DNA of 64,000 bases, from the NCBI GenBank assembly GCA_947174885.1, contig CAMWKO010000011.1, positions 18,990 to 82,989 on the forward strand. The letters run 5' to 3'. Origin of the DNA: an uncultured Clostridia bacterium (GTDB taxonomy: Bacteria; Bacillota; Clostridia; Lachnospirales; Lachnospiraceae). Both the position numbers and the translations under genes were made by a program. The notes beneath the pieces are model-generated. The model saw only the letters and a list, made by a program, of their open reading frames with translations. It was not told the origin of the DNA and ran no database searches. Positions within the stretch are counted from its first letter, which is position 1, and each line of letters starts with the position of its first letter. Shown one piece after another: positions 8,033-17,940 of the stretch.

Positions 8033-8836
8033 ATGAAAATATTAATCATAAATGGCAGTGCACATAAAGGAAATACCTGGAAATTGGTAAAACAGTCAAA
8101 ACACTATTTGATGAAGCTTAATAATGAAATAGAATTTGACGAGGTACACTTATTTGAGGAAAATTTGCCTTTTTGTATAGGATGCAGTAATTGCTTTAGA
8201 GTAGGACATGAAAAATGTCCGCATTATTCTGTTGTAGGAGAAATAATTAAAAAAATAGAAAATGCTGATGGGATTATTTTTGCTTCAACTACATATAACA
8301 TGAGAGAAACAGCTCTTTTAAAGAATCTGTTTGATCATCTGTGTTTTATGCTTCATAGACCTTATTTTTTTAGAAGTAAAGCATTAATTATTACCACAAC
8401 TGGCGGTGTTGGTGGACGTGCTGCTGCAAAAAGTATCAGGAGTACTTTAAAAGGCATAGGATTTAACAGGTGTTATATATTTTCTAAACCAACATTTAGT
8501 TGGAATGCCTATGAACCTAATAACAGAGTATTAAAAGCCTTACATAAAAGGGTCAATAAGTTTTATAGAGATGTAAATTCAAAAAAACTGCATAGTCCGG
8601 ATGTCTCGTTACTTATACCATACAATCTGTTTCGTGGTATGTCATTGGCATATGTTCCGGGAACTGAATATGAAACAAAAGACGGGGTATATTGGACAGA
8701 GGAGTGTCGCAGGAAAACGGTATATGCACCGGAGGTTAATGTTTCTTTTTATAAAAAGCCGGTTGGATGGTTGTTTTATGAAATTGGAAAAATAGCAGGC
8801 AATATGAAAGGAATGGCTGTTACATACAGAAAATAA
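8033..8836 (+). CDS. Flavodoxin-fold NAD(P)H-dependent oxidoreductase
   Basis: A 267-residue cytosolic protein. The N-terminus ILIINGSAHKGNTWKLV is the FMN phosphate-binding loop. CIGCSNCFRVGHEKCP (residues 49-64) is the cysteine-rich segment seen in iron-sulfur flavoprotein-like and multimeric flavodoxin families, and ADGIIFASTTYNM (about 83-95) contacts the flavin. The C-terminal 80 residues are extra relative to small NADPH-dependent FMN reductases. It is tightly coupled to the upstream TetR gene. A role in reducing a toxic or quinone-like inducer is an inference from context. Confidence 0.8.
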   Translation: MKILIINGSAHKGNTWKLVKQSKHYLMKLNNEIEFDEVHLFEENLPFCIGCSNCFRVGHEKCPHYSVVGEIIKKIENADGIIFASTTYNMRETALLKNLFDHLCFMLHRPYFFRSKALIITTTGGVGGRAAAKSIRSTLKGIGFNRCYIFSKPTFSWNAYEPNNRVLKALHKRVNKFYRDVNSKKLHSPDVSLLIPYNLFRGMSLAYVPGTEYETKDGVYWTEECRRKTVYAPEVNVSFYKKPVGWLFYEIGKIAGNMKGMAVTYRK

Positions 8837-8948
8837 TTATTATGCCTGAAAACAGAATTAAGTAATTATTTTCTGGAATATTATAAGTATTCACAGGTGA
8901 CTGAATTTATTAATTGTGAAATAGTGTATGTGAAAGGATTGATTTACG

Positions 8949-9650
8949 ATGAAGATAAAAAGCAGATATTTACCATATTTATTGCCGTTACGCAGTATTG
9001 TTTTTTTATTGATTTTTATGGTTGGAGCATTCGTTACTGATAAGGAAATGGATGAAATAAGTAATTGGTGGTCGGTTGTGGCAAGTGCAGTTAATATAGT
9101 AACAATATTAATACTGCTTTTTGTTACGAAAAAACAGGAAAGTAACTATTGGGAATTAGTTAATTATAAAAAAGGCAAAACAAAAGGAAAGCAAATAGTA
9201 AGTATGTCTATTGTTATTATTTTTGTCGGAATGATTGGAATGTATTTGGCCGGATATATTTGTTATGGAGTTATTCCATATGCGGCACCTATGATGATTG
9301 CACCTATATCATTATGGTTGGCGGTAATTAATATTGTTGTGTTACCAATATCAACGGCTTTTGCCGAAGAAGGACTATATTTAGGCTGCGGGACCAATCA
9401 AATAAAGAATAAATATATGGCGGTTATTATTCCGGCATTGTTTTTTGCATTACAACATAGCTTTATTCCTACATTGTTTGACGTAAAATACATTGTATAT
9501 CGCTTTTTATCATTTTTGCCGTTAACTTTAATTTTGTGTTGGTATTATTATAAAAAAAGAAATCCGTTACCGATTATGGTAGGACATACAATTATTGATT
9601 TAGCAACAGTTGTGCAAATATTTGTTTCATCAGTAATTTCTGGATTTTAG
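8949..9650 (+). CDS. CPBP-family intramembrane protein (Abi/CAAX protease-like)
   Basis: A 233-residue polytopic membrane protein with about seven hydrophobic segments. Motif 1 is AEEGLYLG (near residue 140): both Glu are present, but the usual Arg of EExxxR is Leu. Motif 2 is FFALQHSF (FxxxH) and motif 3 is GHTIIDLATV, with Asp in the place where Asn is common. The metal-binding Glu/His set is kept, so protease activity is possible. Members process or confer immunity to peptides, but no bacteriocin gene lies next to this one. AAAGGATTG precedes the ATG. Confidence 0.78.
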   Translation: MKIKSRYLPYLLPLRSIVFLLIFMVGAFVTDKEMDEISNWWSVVASAVNIVTILILLFVTKKQESNYWELVNYKKGKTKGKQIVSMSIVIIFVGMIGMYLAGYICYGVIPYAAPMMIAPISLWLAVINIVVLPISTAFAEEGLYLGCGTNQIKNKYMAVIIPALFFALQHSFIPTLFDVKYIVYRFLSFLPLTLILCWYYYKKRNPLPIMVGHTIIDLATVVQIFVSSVISGF

Positions 9651-9690
9651 GGGGCGGATTTGTAGTTCATTAACATTAAAAAAGATTATC

Positions 9691-9797
9691 TGATATGGTA
9701 TAATAACACCGAGTTGGGAAACAACTCGGTGTGCCTCATAGATAAAATCTGTGATTTTATCCATGAGGCTGTAGGGATAGGGAAATTATGGTATAAT
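9691..9797 (+). repeat. Hairpin repeat flanked by two TATGGTATAAT motifs
   Basis: TATGGTATAAT (9694-9704), then the hairpin ACACCGAGTTG/CAACTCGGTGT (9706-9732), then a nested hairpin GCCTCAT...ATGAGGC with an inner GATAAAATC/GATTTTATC (9733-9769), then TTATGGTATAAT (TATAAT 9792-9797). It is clearly related to the array at 316-511. The rest of 9651-9867 shows nothing else. Confidence 0.7.
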
Positions 9798-9867
9798 GAA
9801 AATAGAATCAAATGGTTATCCAATATACTTCCTTATCTATACCTGCATAAGAAAGTTTTCAAAAAAT

Positions 9868-9940
9868 CGGGGTGACGCGATTCGAACGCGCGACCTCTTA
9901 GTCCCGAACCAAGCGCTCTACCAAGCTGAGCCACACCCCG
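9868..9940 (-). tRNA. tRNA-Pro (anticodon CGG)
   Basis: Read on the minus strand, the acceptor stem CGGGGTG/CACCCCG, the D arm GCTC...GAGC, the anticodon stem CTTGG/CTAAG with loop TTCGGGA, and a TTCGAAT T-loop are all present. The anticodon CGG reads CCG. The discriminator base is A and no CCA is encoded. The ends may be off by one base. Confidence 0.93.
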
Positions 9941-10134
9941 GATAAACACTACCTCATATATTCTATACTATTTTTTTATTTAGTCAATCCCCTTCTAAAA
10001 ATTTTGTTATATTTTATGTCATAATGTCGTTGTGTTGCCGGTTTAGATGCATATATGAATTGCTATGATGATATTTAAACAGTTATAACTATCATTACTA
10101 TCATTAAAATCAAAAGTTATTATAATCTAATGTT

Positions 10135-10902
10135 TTAGAAATAATTTACAATCATAATTGCAACTCCAAGAATAACAAGAACACCTCCCGTAGCACGATT
10201 TAAAGTAACTGCACTTGCTTTATTTGCAAGCTTAGCAGCTATTCTTGCCCAAAGCAGTGTAAATATAATACAAAATACCAAAGACCACAAATCAGGTAGT
10301 TCTCCAATAACAAAATGACTTACTGCACCGGTTAATGCAGTAAAAGACATAATAAAAACACTGGTTCCTACTGCCGTTTTAAGCTCATATCCAAGAAGAC
10401 CGGTAAGTACAAGAAGCATCATCATTCCACCACCTGCACCGACAAATCCGCAGATAAATCCAACCAGAATTCCACTGATAACAGATTGAATTAATCGTTT
10501 ATGTGGTTCTACATCTTCCATAGCCTCTTTAGTGGTCATTACCGGCTTTATGATAAATTTGACTCCCAAAAGAAAGGTAATTGTAACAGAAAAATTTCCC
10601 ATAGCAGTGTTAGGTACTTTACTTGCTATCCAGCTTCCAAGCAGTGTAAAAATCAATACCGAAAACATCATTACAATACCGTTTTTAATATCCAGATTTT
10701 TATTTTTCCCATAGGTATAAGCACTGACTGCACTTGCCAGCACATCACTTGCCAGTGCAATTCCTACTGCCTCATATGCAGGCATTTTCAAAAAAGTGAT
10801 AAGCATAGGACTGATAACTGCCGCAGCACTCATACCGGCAAAACCGGTTCCCAACCCTGCTCCCATACCGGCAAAAAAAAATACAATTAGCTTAATAAGC
10901 AT
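10135..10902 (-). CDS. TSUP (TauE/SafE) family membrane permease
   Basis: A 255-residue protein with eight or so membrane segments, made of two related halves. Each half opens with the family's Gly-rich motif: GAGLGTGFAGMSAAAVISPM near residue 15 and GFICGFVGAGGGMMMLLVL near residue 150. The family moves sulfur-containing or small organic anions; the substrate here is unknown. The start at 10902 was chosen because GGAAGG lies about nine bases upstream; six more residues could be read from 10920 without a ribosome site. It is a stand-alone gene between the tRNA and clpB. Confidence 0.85.
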   Translation of the reverse strand: MLIKLIVFFFAGMGAGLGTGFAGMSAAAVISPMLITFLKMPAYEAVGIALASDVLASAVSAYTYGKNKNLDIKNGIVMMFSVLIFTLLGSWIASKVPNTAMGNFSVTITFLLGVKFIIKPVMTTKEAMEDVEPHKRLIQSVISGILVGFICGFVGAGGGMMMLLVLTGLLGYELKTAVGTSVFIMSFTALTGAVSHFVIGELPDLWSLVFCIIFTLLWARIAAKLANKASAVTLNRATGGVLVILGVAIMIVNYF

Positions 10903-11361
10903 AAAAGCACTTCCTTCCATAGATTAATTGTAATTTTATCACATCTTATTTTGAACTTGAAGCATCATTTGATAATATTTAAATAGAAAAGGAAAATTAT
11001 TGTAATCATAATAAACATACATATCATGCTTTCAAATCTAAGGCACTTTGATTAAACCGGATTAATGTATTTAGAGAAGTGCGTTTATTTACATGACAAA
11101 AATGAATCCCCATTAATTAATTCCTAAAGATAATACTTTATTTAAATTAGATTTTAACATATTAGATTTAGATGTTAATTTGTAATATCTAATTATATTT
11201 TTGATTTGTGGTTTAAAACAAAAATCAAAAGTTTAAGTAAACAGTTTACCGGATATATTTTCAATGCAAATAACATTTATATAATGTTCTTTAAATCTGA
11301 CATATCTATTTTGAATGAAAGCTAATTTTTAAAGATTCCACAAATGTCAAAAAATAAAGCT

Positions 11362-11389
11362 TTGAAATACTTTATAAAAGTTTTATAAA
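11362..11389 (+). promoter_or_regulatory. Probable sigma-A promoter of clpB
   Basis: TTGAAA (11362-11367), 16-base spacer, TATAAA (11384-11389), directly upstream of the CIRCE element. The stretch 10903-11361 is AT-rich and shows no other feature. Confidence 0.65.
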
Positions 11390-11393
11390 TGTA

Positions 11394-11420
11394 TTAGCAC
11401 TCGACCATTGACAGTGCTAA
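11394..11420 (+). promoter_or_regulatory. CIRCE operator (HrcA site)
   Basis: TTAGCACTC, nine bases, CAGTGCTAA. The consensus is TTAGCACTC-N9-GAGTGCTAA, so one base differs. It sits just after the predicted -10, where HrcA binding would block clpB transcription. Confidence 0.9.
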
Positions 11421-11570
11421 CAATTAGTGATATCTTGTTTATACAGAAGAATAAAATATATATACAAACATTTATTTTTCTTTGTATCTGATATTAAAGT
11501 TAAAACAGCGAATAGAGTATCAGCTTATGGAAATGAATATTAGTGATGCCGTTCGAGAAGGAGGAGCAAT

Positions 11571-14147
11571 ATGAACATCAACAAATTTACACAAAAGTCA
11601 CTCGAAGCTATCAACAAGTGCGAAAAGCTGGCATATGAATTTGGAAATCAGGAAATTGACGAAGAACATTTGCTCTTTTCACTAGCCGGTCAGGAGGATG
11701 GACTGATTGGTAAAATGATAGAGAAAATGGGAATTGATTTAGCTGCATTTCAAAATTCAGTTAGAAGTATTATAGATAAAAAGCCTAAAGTACAGGGCGG
11801 AGATTTGCGTATAAGTAATGATTTAAACAGAGTTTTAATTTCAGCAGAGGATGAAATTAAGCAGTTTCAGGATGAATATGTATCTGTGGAGCATTTGATG
11901 CTTACGCTGATTAAATATCCAAACAAAGCATTAAAGGAATTATTTAAAAACTATAATATTACCAAGGAAGGATTTTTAAAAGCACTTGCTGAAGTAAGGG
12001 GAAATCAGAGAGTTACCTCGGACAATCCGGAGGATACCTATGATACACTATCAAAGTATGGCACTGATCTGGTAGAAAGAGCCAGAAATCAGAAACTTGA
12101 CCCTGTTATCGGAAGAGACGGTGAAATCAGAAATGTTATAAGAATACTTTCGAGAAAAACAAAAAATAATCCGGTGCTTATCGGAGAACCGGGTGTCGGT
12201 AAGACAGCAGCAGTTGAGGGACTGGCACAGAGAATTGTGCAGGGAGATGTACCTGAGGGGTTGAAGGATAAGATTATTTTTGCACTTGATATGGGAGCAT
12301 TAGTGGCAGGTGCAAAGTACAGAGGTGAATTTGAGGAAAGGCTGAAAGCAGTACTTGAAGAAGTCAAGAAATCAGAGGGAAAGATTATCCTTTTTATTGA
12401 TGAATTGCATACGATTGTAGGTGCGGGAAAAACAGACGGTGCCATGGATGCAGGAAATATGTTAAAGCCTATGCTTGCAAGAGGTGAGTTGCATTGTATC
12501 GGTGCGACTACCTTAGATGAATATAGAAAATATATTGAAAAAGACCCTGCGCTTGAGCGAAGATTTCAGCCTGTTTTGGTAGATGAGCCAACCGTGGAGG
12601 ATACTATTTCCATACTTAGAGGTCTTAAAGAGAGATATGAGGTATTTCATGGTGTAAAGATTAATGATTCTGCTTTGGTTTCGGCAGCAGTGCTTTCAAA
12701 CAGATATATATCGGACAGATTTTTGCCGGATAAGGCAATCGATTTGGTAGATGAAGCCTGTGCAATGATTAAAACCGAGCTTGATTCTATGCCGGCAGAG
12801 CTTGACGAGCTAAGAAGAAAGGTAATGATGCTTGAAATTGAAGAGGCAGCATTGAAAAAAGAAACGGATAATCTGAGTAAGGAAAGACTGGAAGCACTGA
12901 AAAAAGAACTGGCAGATATAAGAGATGATTTTAATAACAAAAAGGCTCTTTGGGAGAATGAAAAATCATCTGTTGAAAACTTAAGTAAAATAAGAGAAGA
13001 AATAGAAAATGCCACTAATGAAATGAAGATGGCACAACGTGAATACAATCTTGAAAAAGTAGCGGAAATACAATATGGAAAACTTCCTGAGCTTAACAGA
13101 AAACTGGAAGAAGAGGAAGATAAGATTAAAAATAAAGACTTATCTCTTATAAGAGAAAGTGTAACCGAAGAGGAAATATCCAAGATAATTTCAAGATGGA
13201 CGGGTATTCCTGTTACAAAGCTGACTGAAACAGAGAGAAGCAAAACACTTCATCTGGCAGACGAACTTCATAAAAGAGTAGTGGGACAGGATGAGGGTGT
13301 TACTAAGGTAACAGAGGCTATTATAAGATCAAAGGCGGGTATAAAGGATCCTGCAAAGCCTATTGGCTCATTCCTGTTTTTAGGACCTACCGGTGTAGGT
13401 AAAACCGAGCTTGCAAAATCCTTAGCTGAAAATCTGTTTGACAATGAACAGAATATGGTGAGAATAGATATGTCCGAGTATATGGAGAAGCACAGTGTAT
13501 CAAGACTGGTAGGAGCACCTCCGGGATATGTAGGCTATGACGAGGGTGGTCAGCTTACTGAGGCAGTAAGAAGAAAGCCATATTCGGTAATACTTTTCGA
13601 TGAAATAGAGAAAGCACATCCTGACGTATTTAATATTTTACTACAGGTATTGGATGACGGAAGAATCACCAACTCTCAGGGAAGAACTGTAGATTTTAAG
13701 AATACTATTATTATATTGACATCAAATCTCGGTTCATCATATTTACTGGAGGGTATAGATGAAAGCGGAACTATTAGTTGTGAAGCAGAAAATATGGTTA
13801 TGAACGAGCTTAAGGCAAGCTTCAGACCGGAGTTTCTAAACAGACTGGATGAAATTATTATGTTCAAGCCGCTTACAAAGGACAATATAGGCGGTATTGT
13901 TGATTTACTTGTAACGGATATCAACAGGAGATTGGAGGATAAGGAACTTAAAATTGCACTTACGGATAAGGCAAAGGAGTTTGTCATTGAAAGTGCATAT
14001 GATGTTTCATATGGTGCAAGACCGCTTAAGAGATATCTGCAAAAGCATATTGAAACTCTGGCGGCAAAAGCAATACTTGATGACAGGGTAAAGACAGGAG
14101 ATATAATGACTGTGGATGTGGAGGAGAATAATCTGGTTTTAAAATAA
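11571..14147 (+). CDS. clpB: ATP-dependent disaggregase ClpB
   Basis: An 858-residue hexameric AAA+ chaperone that, with the DnaK system, pulls proteins out of aggregates. Order: Clp N domain (two repeats, 1-145), AAA1 with Walker [14 protein letters not shown] (near 207) and [12 protein letters not shown], a long middle coiled coil (about 400-525, characteristic of ClpB), AAA2 with [13 protein letters not shown] (near 605), [13 protein letters not shown], and a C-terminal D2-small domain. There is no IGF/L loop for ClpP binding and no zinc finger, which fits ClpB rather than ClpC. AAGGAGGAG precedes the ATG. The CIRCE element 150 bp upstream indicates heat control by HrcA. Confidence 0.97.
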   Translation: MNINKFTQKSLEAINKCEKLAYEFGNQEIDEEHLLFSLAGQEDGLIGKMIEKMGIDLAAFQNSVRSIIDKKPKVQGGDLRISNDLNRVLISAEDEIKQFQDEYVSVEHLMLTLIKYPNKALKELFKNYNITKEGFLKALAEVRGNQRVTSDNPEDTYDTLSKYGTDLVERARNQKLDPVIGRDGEIRNVIRILSRKTKNNPVLIGEPGVGKTAAVEGLAQRIVQGDVPEGLKDKIIFALDMGALVAGAKYRGEFEERLKAVLEEVKKSEGKIILFIDELHTIVGAGKTDGAMDAGNMLKPMLARGELHCIGATTLDEYRKYIEKDPALERRFQPVLVDEPTVEDTISILRGLKERYEVFHGVKINDSALVSAAVLSNRYISDRFLPDKAIDLVDEACAMIKTELDSMPAELDELRRKVMMLEIEEAALKKETDNLSKERLEALKKELADIRDDFNNKKALWENEKSSVENLSKIREEIENATNEMKMAQREYNLEKVAEIQYGKLPELNRKLEEEEDKIKNKDLSLIRESVTEEEISKIISRWTGIPVTKLTETERSKTLHLADELHKRVVGQDEGVTKVTEAIIRSKAGIKDPAKPIGSFLFLGPTGVGKTELAKSLAENLFDNEQNMVRIDMSEYMEKHSVSRLVGAPPGYVGYDEGGQLTEAVRRKPYSVILFDEIEKAHPDVFNILLQVLDDGRITNSQGRTVDFKNTIIILTSNLGSSYLLEGIDESGTISCEAENMVMNELKASFRPEFLNRLDEIIMFKPLTKDNIGGIVDLLVTDINRRLEDKELKIALTDKAKEFVIESAYDVSYGARPLKRYLQKHIETLAAKAILDDRVKTGDIMTVDVEENNLVLK

Positions 14148-14162
14148 GGTCAGGATGTCAGA

Positions 14163-14231
14163 ATTATGTACAGTGTAGCTTTTGAGGAATATTAGAAAAA
14201 CTAATGTCGGAAGAGGTGCACTGTACATAAT
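14163..14231. repeat. 13-bp inverted repeat downstream of clpB
   Basis: ATTATGTACAGTG (14163-14175) and CACTGTACATAAT (14219-14231) enclose 43 bases that hold a small TTAG/CTAA hairpin. There is no T tract. It could be a stabilising 3' hairpin of clpB mRNA or the ends of a tiny insertion. Confidence 0.6.
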
Positions 14232-14356
14232 ATGTTATTATATTAAATCTGAATGCCGGGAATGCAACAGAGGTAGTACAATCTTCCATTTCTGCAATGA
14301 ATGAACAAAATCAGATGGTGGAGAATGCCGCCGCATTTTATTTAAATGAGGCTTAA
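14231..14356 (+). pseudogene. Possible fragment of a chemotaxis receptor signalling domain
   Basis: A 41-codon frame without a start reads NAGNATEVVQSSISAMNEQN, then QMVENAAAFYLNEA, then stop. The alternating Ala/Glu/Gln helical pattern with SISAMNEQ...ENAA resembles the coiled-coil of methyl-accepting chemotaxis proteins. It is very short, so the call is weak. Confidence 0.3.
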
Positions 14357-14458
14357 AATTATTAAAGCTTCTATAAAATCATTAAGTAAATAACTTACAT
14401 ATAAAATAATTATAAGAAAATTTGGTGCAAGAGGCAGCAAAAATATAAAAAGCACTAT

Positions 14459-14518
14459 AAAGCAAAGAGAAACCTTTCAATTTGAAATTCATATTATCTC
14501 TTTGCTTTATTTTTTATT
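14459..14518 (+). terminator. Rho-independent terminator
   Basis: Stem AAAGCAAAGAGA/TCTCTTTGCTTT (14459-14470 with 14497-14508), with an inner TTTCAA/TTGAAA hairpin and a tail ATTTTTTATT. The remaining DNA to 14751 shows only AT-rich sequence. Confidence 0.75.
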
Positions 14519-14751
14519 CTACCCTTTTATTACCGTGAGCAACTAAGAATTTGATTTTATGGACAACGGATATTTATTCTTACATTGGATGAATATAAAA
14601 ATATGTTTACATCATTTTCAAATTGTAAACTTTATGAGTCTCAAATAAAAGTATGGAAACTCAAGAATATTATGATACTGACATTTGTTAAAATTTGTGT
14701 TATATTTATTATATTGAGAATTCGTGACAATAAGAAAGATAGAGGTGTTTT

Positions 14752-16347
14752 ATGGAGACAGTAAGCTTACTATATCCTGAGGGATATAATGGATATGATA
14801 AGGATTGTTTTACGGATTTTGATTTTGTTTCTAATCTGGGTATTGATGGTCTTATATTTTTAAAACGTGAAAGCTTTTTGGGAGTACCCAATCTGGAATT
14901 AAAAAATTACTTTACAAAAAATACTGAGGTTATTGCATATAGGGTAGATGTGGTAGAGGATATTGTAAATCATAGAGAAATATATGATGTATTCCTTAAA
15001 GCAGTTCCGCTTATCCAGAATATTTGTGATATGAGGAAAGCTACAAATCAAAGTGATATGACTACGGAAAGTAATCTGTTCTCGGTAAAAATTTTAGAGA
15101 TGTATGTGGAAATAATGGATTTATTAGGAGAAAATCTTTTAAAATTTGAGGTCAGGTCTAAAGGTATAAAAAGCTTTCAGGATATTGTAAGAAACAGATA
15201 TGAAAGCGAAGAATTTAAAACACTAAAAGCTGAAATTTCAAAAATGGAAACCCAGATAGGAAATATAAAAAGTATTACTTTGGGTATTAATATGGATGGT
15301 TCATTGCAGGCAAGAGAAGCGGGCATAATATCTATCAATACAAAGCAGTACAAAAATGGGAGTATAGTAGATAAGCTTTTGGGAAAGGGTGGCGCTGACA
15401 GTTTTACCTGTATAACCAGTCTTAGTTCAATTCTTAAAACATTGGATAAGCATGACCAGCTGGCTTTTCAGACTACGATTGACCACTGTTTAAATCAGAT
15501 TTTCAGAAAAAGCATCAGAAATTTTGAACCGCTTATCAATAAATATTTTGCAGGAAGTACAGATTTTTTAGTTGCAGTATTAAATGATCTTAGATTTTTA
15601 AATGCTGCCATGAAATTTATATTTGATATGAAGGACAAAGGTCTTAATATGTGTAAGCCGGATATTGCAGGTCTGGATGAAAAGAAATGTACGCTAAAGG
15701 GTGCATATAATCCCATGGTTTCCATAAAAGTACCGGAGTCAGATATTGTAACAAATGACTTTGAATTTGATGACAACGGAAGATTTTTTATAATAACAGG
15801 TCCAAACCATGGTGGTAAGTCAGTATTTCTATATACGGTAGGAATGGTTCAGGCATTATTTCAGATGGGACTTTATGTACCTGCAAGTGAGGCTGAAATA
15901 AGTCCCGTACATGGGATATATACCCATTTCCCATCTTCTGATGAAAATAATTATGGAAAAGGAAGATTGGAATATGAGTGTGATAAGCTTAGTAAAATAT
16001 TAGATAAGGTGGATGAAAATAGTCTTATTTTATTGGATGAGGCATTTTCGTCAACCTCCGGCTCTGAGGCTTCCTACATAGCACAGGAGGTACTTACAGC
16101 GCTTGGTATTATAGGACTTAGAGGGCTTTTTGTTACACATATACATGACCTGCCTATGAAAGTTACAGAATTTAATACACATAAAGACAATAAGAGTAAA
16201 ATTGATAATCTGGCAGCTCAGATGGAAAACAAAGAGGATGGCTCACGCAGCTATAAACTCGTCCGTACAATGCCGGATGGTCTAAGCTATGCAAGAGATA
16301 TAGCAAAGAAGTATGGCTTGGAGCTGGATAAGATTATAAATCGTTAA
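14752..16347 (+). CDS. Short MutS-family ATPase without mismatch-recognition domain
   Basis: A 531-residue protein. The C-terminal third is a MutS ATPase: Walker A GPNHGGKS (near residue 352; MutS usually has GPNMGGKS), a signature region, Walker B LILLDEAFSSTSGSEA (about 425-440) and the His switch FVTHIHD. Before it is a helical lever-like region. The N-terminal mismatch-binding and connector domains of MutS are missing, and there is no Smr nuclease as in MutS2. This fits the MutS-like clades of unknown role found in Clostridia and Bacteroidetes. Whether it binds DNA is not known. It is a single gene, and GATAGAGGTG precedes the ATG. Confidence 0.8.
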   Translation: METVSLLYPEGYNGYDKDCFTDFDFVSNLGIDGLIFLKRESFLGVPNLELKNYFTKNTEVIAYRVDVVEDIVNHREIYDVFLKAVPLIQNICDMRKATNQSDMTTESNLFSVKILEMYVEIMDLLGENLLKFEVRSKGIKSFQDIVRNRYESEEFKTLKAEISKMETQIGNIKSITLGINMDGSLQAREAGIISINTKQYKNGSIVDKLLGKGGADSFTCITSLSSILKTLDKHDQLAFQTTIDHCLNQIFRKSIRNFEPLINKYFAGSTDFLVAVLNDLRFLNAAMKFIFDMKDKGLNMCKPDIAGLDEKKCTLKGAYNPMVSIKVPESDIVTNDFEFDDNGRFFIITGPNHGGKSVFLYTVGMVQALFQMGLYVPASEAEISPVHGIYTHFPSSDENNYGKGRLEYECDKLSKILDKVDENSLILLDEAFSSTSGSEASYIAQEVLTALGIIGLRGLFVTHIHDLPMKVTEFNTHKDNKSKIDNLAAQMENKEDGSRSYKLVRTMPDGLSYARDIAKKYGLELDKIINR

Positions 16348-16461
16348 ATCAAAAATAAGATTATATGGATTAAAGAAATAGCCATATAGGCATAAATGAT
16401 ATTTTTAGACAAATTTTAGAGGAGCTTTAGAAAACAATATATCAAATATAGTTAAAAAAGT

Positions 16462-16490
16462 TTGACACAAAAAATAATATATGTTAATCT
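16462..16490 (+). promoter_or_regulatory. Promoter of the cold-shock gene
   Basis: TTGACA (16462-16467), 17-base spacer, TAATCT (16485-16490). The predicted leader is only about 40 nt, too short for the long thermosensor leader of E. coli cspA. Confidence 0.7.
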
Positions 16491-16534
16491 TAATGCGGTT
16501 GCAATGCAATCAGAATTTTTTAGTGGAGGTTGCC

Positions 16535-16732
16535 ATGAAGGGTACAGTAAAATGGTTTAACAATTCAAAAGGCTATGGTTTTATTTCAGCAGAAAACGGA
16601 GAAGATGTATTTGTACATTTTTCAGGTATTGTTTCTGAAGGATTTAAGACATTAGAGGAAGGTGCTACAGTTAGCTTTGATGTAACTGACGGTGCAAAGG
16701 GTCCTCAGGCTATCAATGTAACAACAGCATAA
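16535..16732 (+). CDS. Cold-shock domain protein
   Basis: A 65-residue single-domain RNA/ssDNA-binding protein of normal length. It has [17 protein letters not shown] (RNP1 KGYGFI) and DVFVHFSGI (RNP2 VFVHF), plus the closing GPQAINV strand. It acts as an RNA chaperone in the cytosol. The start was set by the GTGGAGGT ribosome site five bases before the ATG at 16535; the frame is open further upstream, but that part lies within the promoter. It is monocistronic and ends at a strong shared terminator. Confidence 0.95.
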   Translation: MKGTVKWFNNSKGYGFISAENGEDVFVHFSGIVSEGFKTLEEGATVSFDVTDGAKGPQAINVTTA

Positions 16733-16920
16733 TCATCTGTTAAACACGAGTCATTTCATAAATTGTCGTTGCCCTATTTTTTGACTTATATTATTTATAG
16801 CAATGGAATGTTAAGAGCTTTTTATTATTATAGATGTTTTAAGAAAGATTTAGTTCGCGATTTTATGTTTTTTGCAAGCGTTATGAACAATGAGGTATGA
16901 GATAAAAAGGTTGTCTCATA

Positions 16921-16967
16921 TAAAATAAGCAGGAATTTGTGATATTCACAAATTGCCTGCTTATTTT
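16921..16967. terminator. Bidirectional terminator between csp and hslO
   Basis: Long hairpin: TAAAATAAGCAGG pairs with CCTGCTTATTTTA, and inside AATTTGTGA pairs with TCACAAATT. The A/T-rich ends give T runs on both strands, serving the convergent genes. Confidence 0.85.
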
Positions 16968-16969
16968 AG

Positions 16970-17848
16970 TTATCTGCCTGATTTTAAAAGATTTTTCAAA
17001 TCATCAGGAGTAAATATATAATTGGTATTGCAGAAGTGACAGTTTACCTCTATATCCTTACCTTCATTTATCATATCATCAATTTCTTTTTTTCCTACAC
17101 TAATAATAGCCTTAGTAACACGTTCCTTACTGCAGTTACAATAATAAGAAGTAGGGAGCCTGTCTGTAATCTTTAAATCCATATCGCCTAAAATTCTATT
17201 TAAAATATCTTCAGGTGACATTCCTTCATCCAGCAGAGAAGTAATGGAGGTGATTTCTTTTATTTTATTTTCAAGGGAATCAATTACCTCGTCAGTAGCA
17301 AAGGGCATAAGCTGAATAATAAATCCGCCCGCCTGTTTAACAGTGTTATTTTTGTTCATTAGCACACCTAATGCCACAGAGGTAGGAATCTGTTCACTTG
17401 TGGCAAAATAGTAGGTTAAATCTTCTGCAATTTCACCTGTGATAAGTGCCACCTGACCTGAATAAGGCTCTTTAAGACCTATGTCTTTAATGACAGTAAG
17501 CGTACCGTTGCCTATTGCACCACCTACATCAAATTTTCCGAAAAAGTTCGGAGGATTTACAAAGGAAGGATTGTTTACATAGCCTTTTACATTTGATGAA
17601 GAATCAGCAGTAACAGTAATACCTCCAAGAGGTCCGTCTCCCTTTGCAATAAGTGTAAGTACATCGGTAGAATTTTTCATTGTAGCTCCCATCATGGAAG
17701 CAGCAGTAAGCATTCTTCCAAGTCCCGCAGTAGCTACAGGACTGGTATTGTGGATTTCCCTGGCTTTTTCGACCAGTTCTTTTGTAGTAGCAGCAAAAGC
17801 TCTGATTTGCCCGTCACAGGCAGTTGCTCTGATAATGTAATCTGACAT
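16970..17848 (-). CDS. hslO: Redox-regulated chaperone Hsp33
   Basis: A 292-residue cytosolic holdase activated by oxidation and heat. The N-terminal core begins DYIIRATACDGQIRAFA and contains the TAGLGRMLTAASMMGA helix and GPLGGITVTAD (near 72). The C-terminal zinc-redox domain has CNCSKERV (near 238) and CHFCNTNY (near 271), the CXC-CXXC set that releases zinc on disulfide formation. All four cysteines are present, so the switch should work. Normal length. It is transcribed alone towards the cold-shock gene. In an anaerobe it fits defence against oxygen exposure. Confidence 0.97.
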   Translation of the reverse strand: MSDYIIRATACDGQIRAFAATTKELVEKAREIHNTSPVATAGLGRMLTAASMMGATMKNSTDVLTLIAKGDGPLGGITVTADSSSNVKGYVNNPSFVNPPNFFGKFDVGGAIGNGTLTVIKDIGLKEPYSGQVALITGEIAEDLTYYFATSEQIPTSVALGVLMNKNNTVKQAGGFIIQLMPFATDEVIDSLENKIKEITSITSLLDEGMSPEDILNRILGDMDLKITDRLPTSYYCNCSKERVTKAIISVGKKEIDDMINEGKDIEVNCHFCNTNYIFTPDDLKNLLKSGR

Positions 17849-17940
17849 AATATACCTCGTATTTATTTTTATGAAAAATCTTTTAATCTTAAGCTTCGGA
17901 AATTTTTATTCTGTATTTATAAGGCTTTAAGATTTTTGAA

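Noticed and set aside
12647..13243. Long minus-strand open frame inside clpB
   Set aside because: It is rich in Ser and Leu, has no ribosome site and mirrors clpB codon use; it is an antisense shadow.
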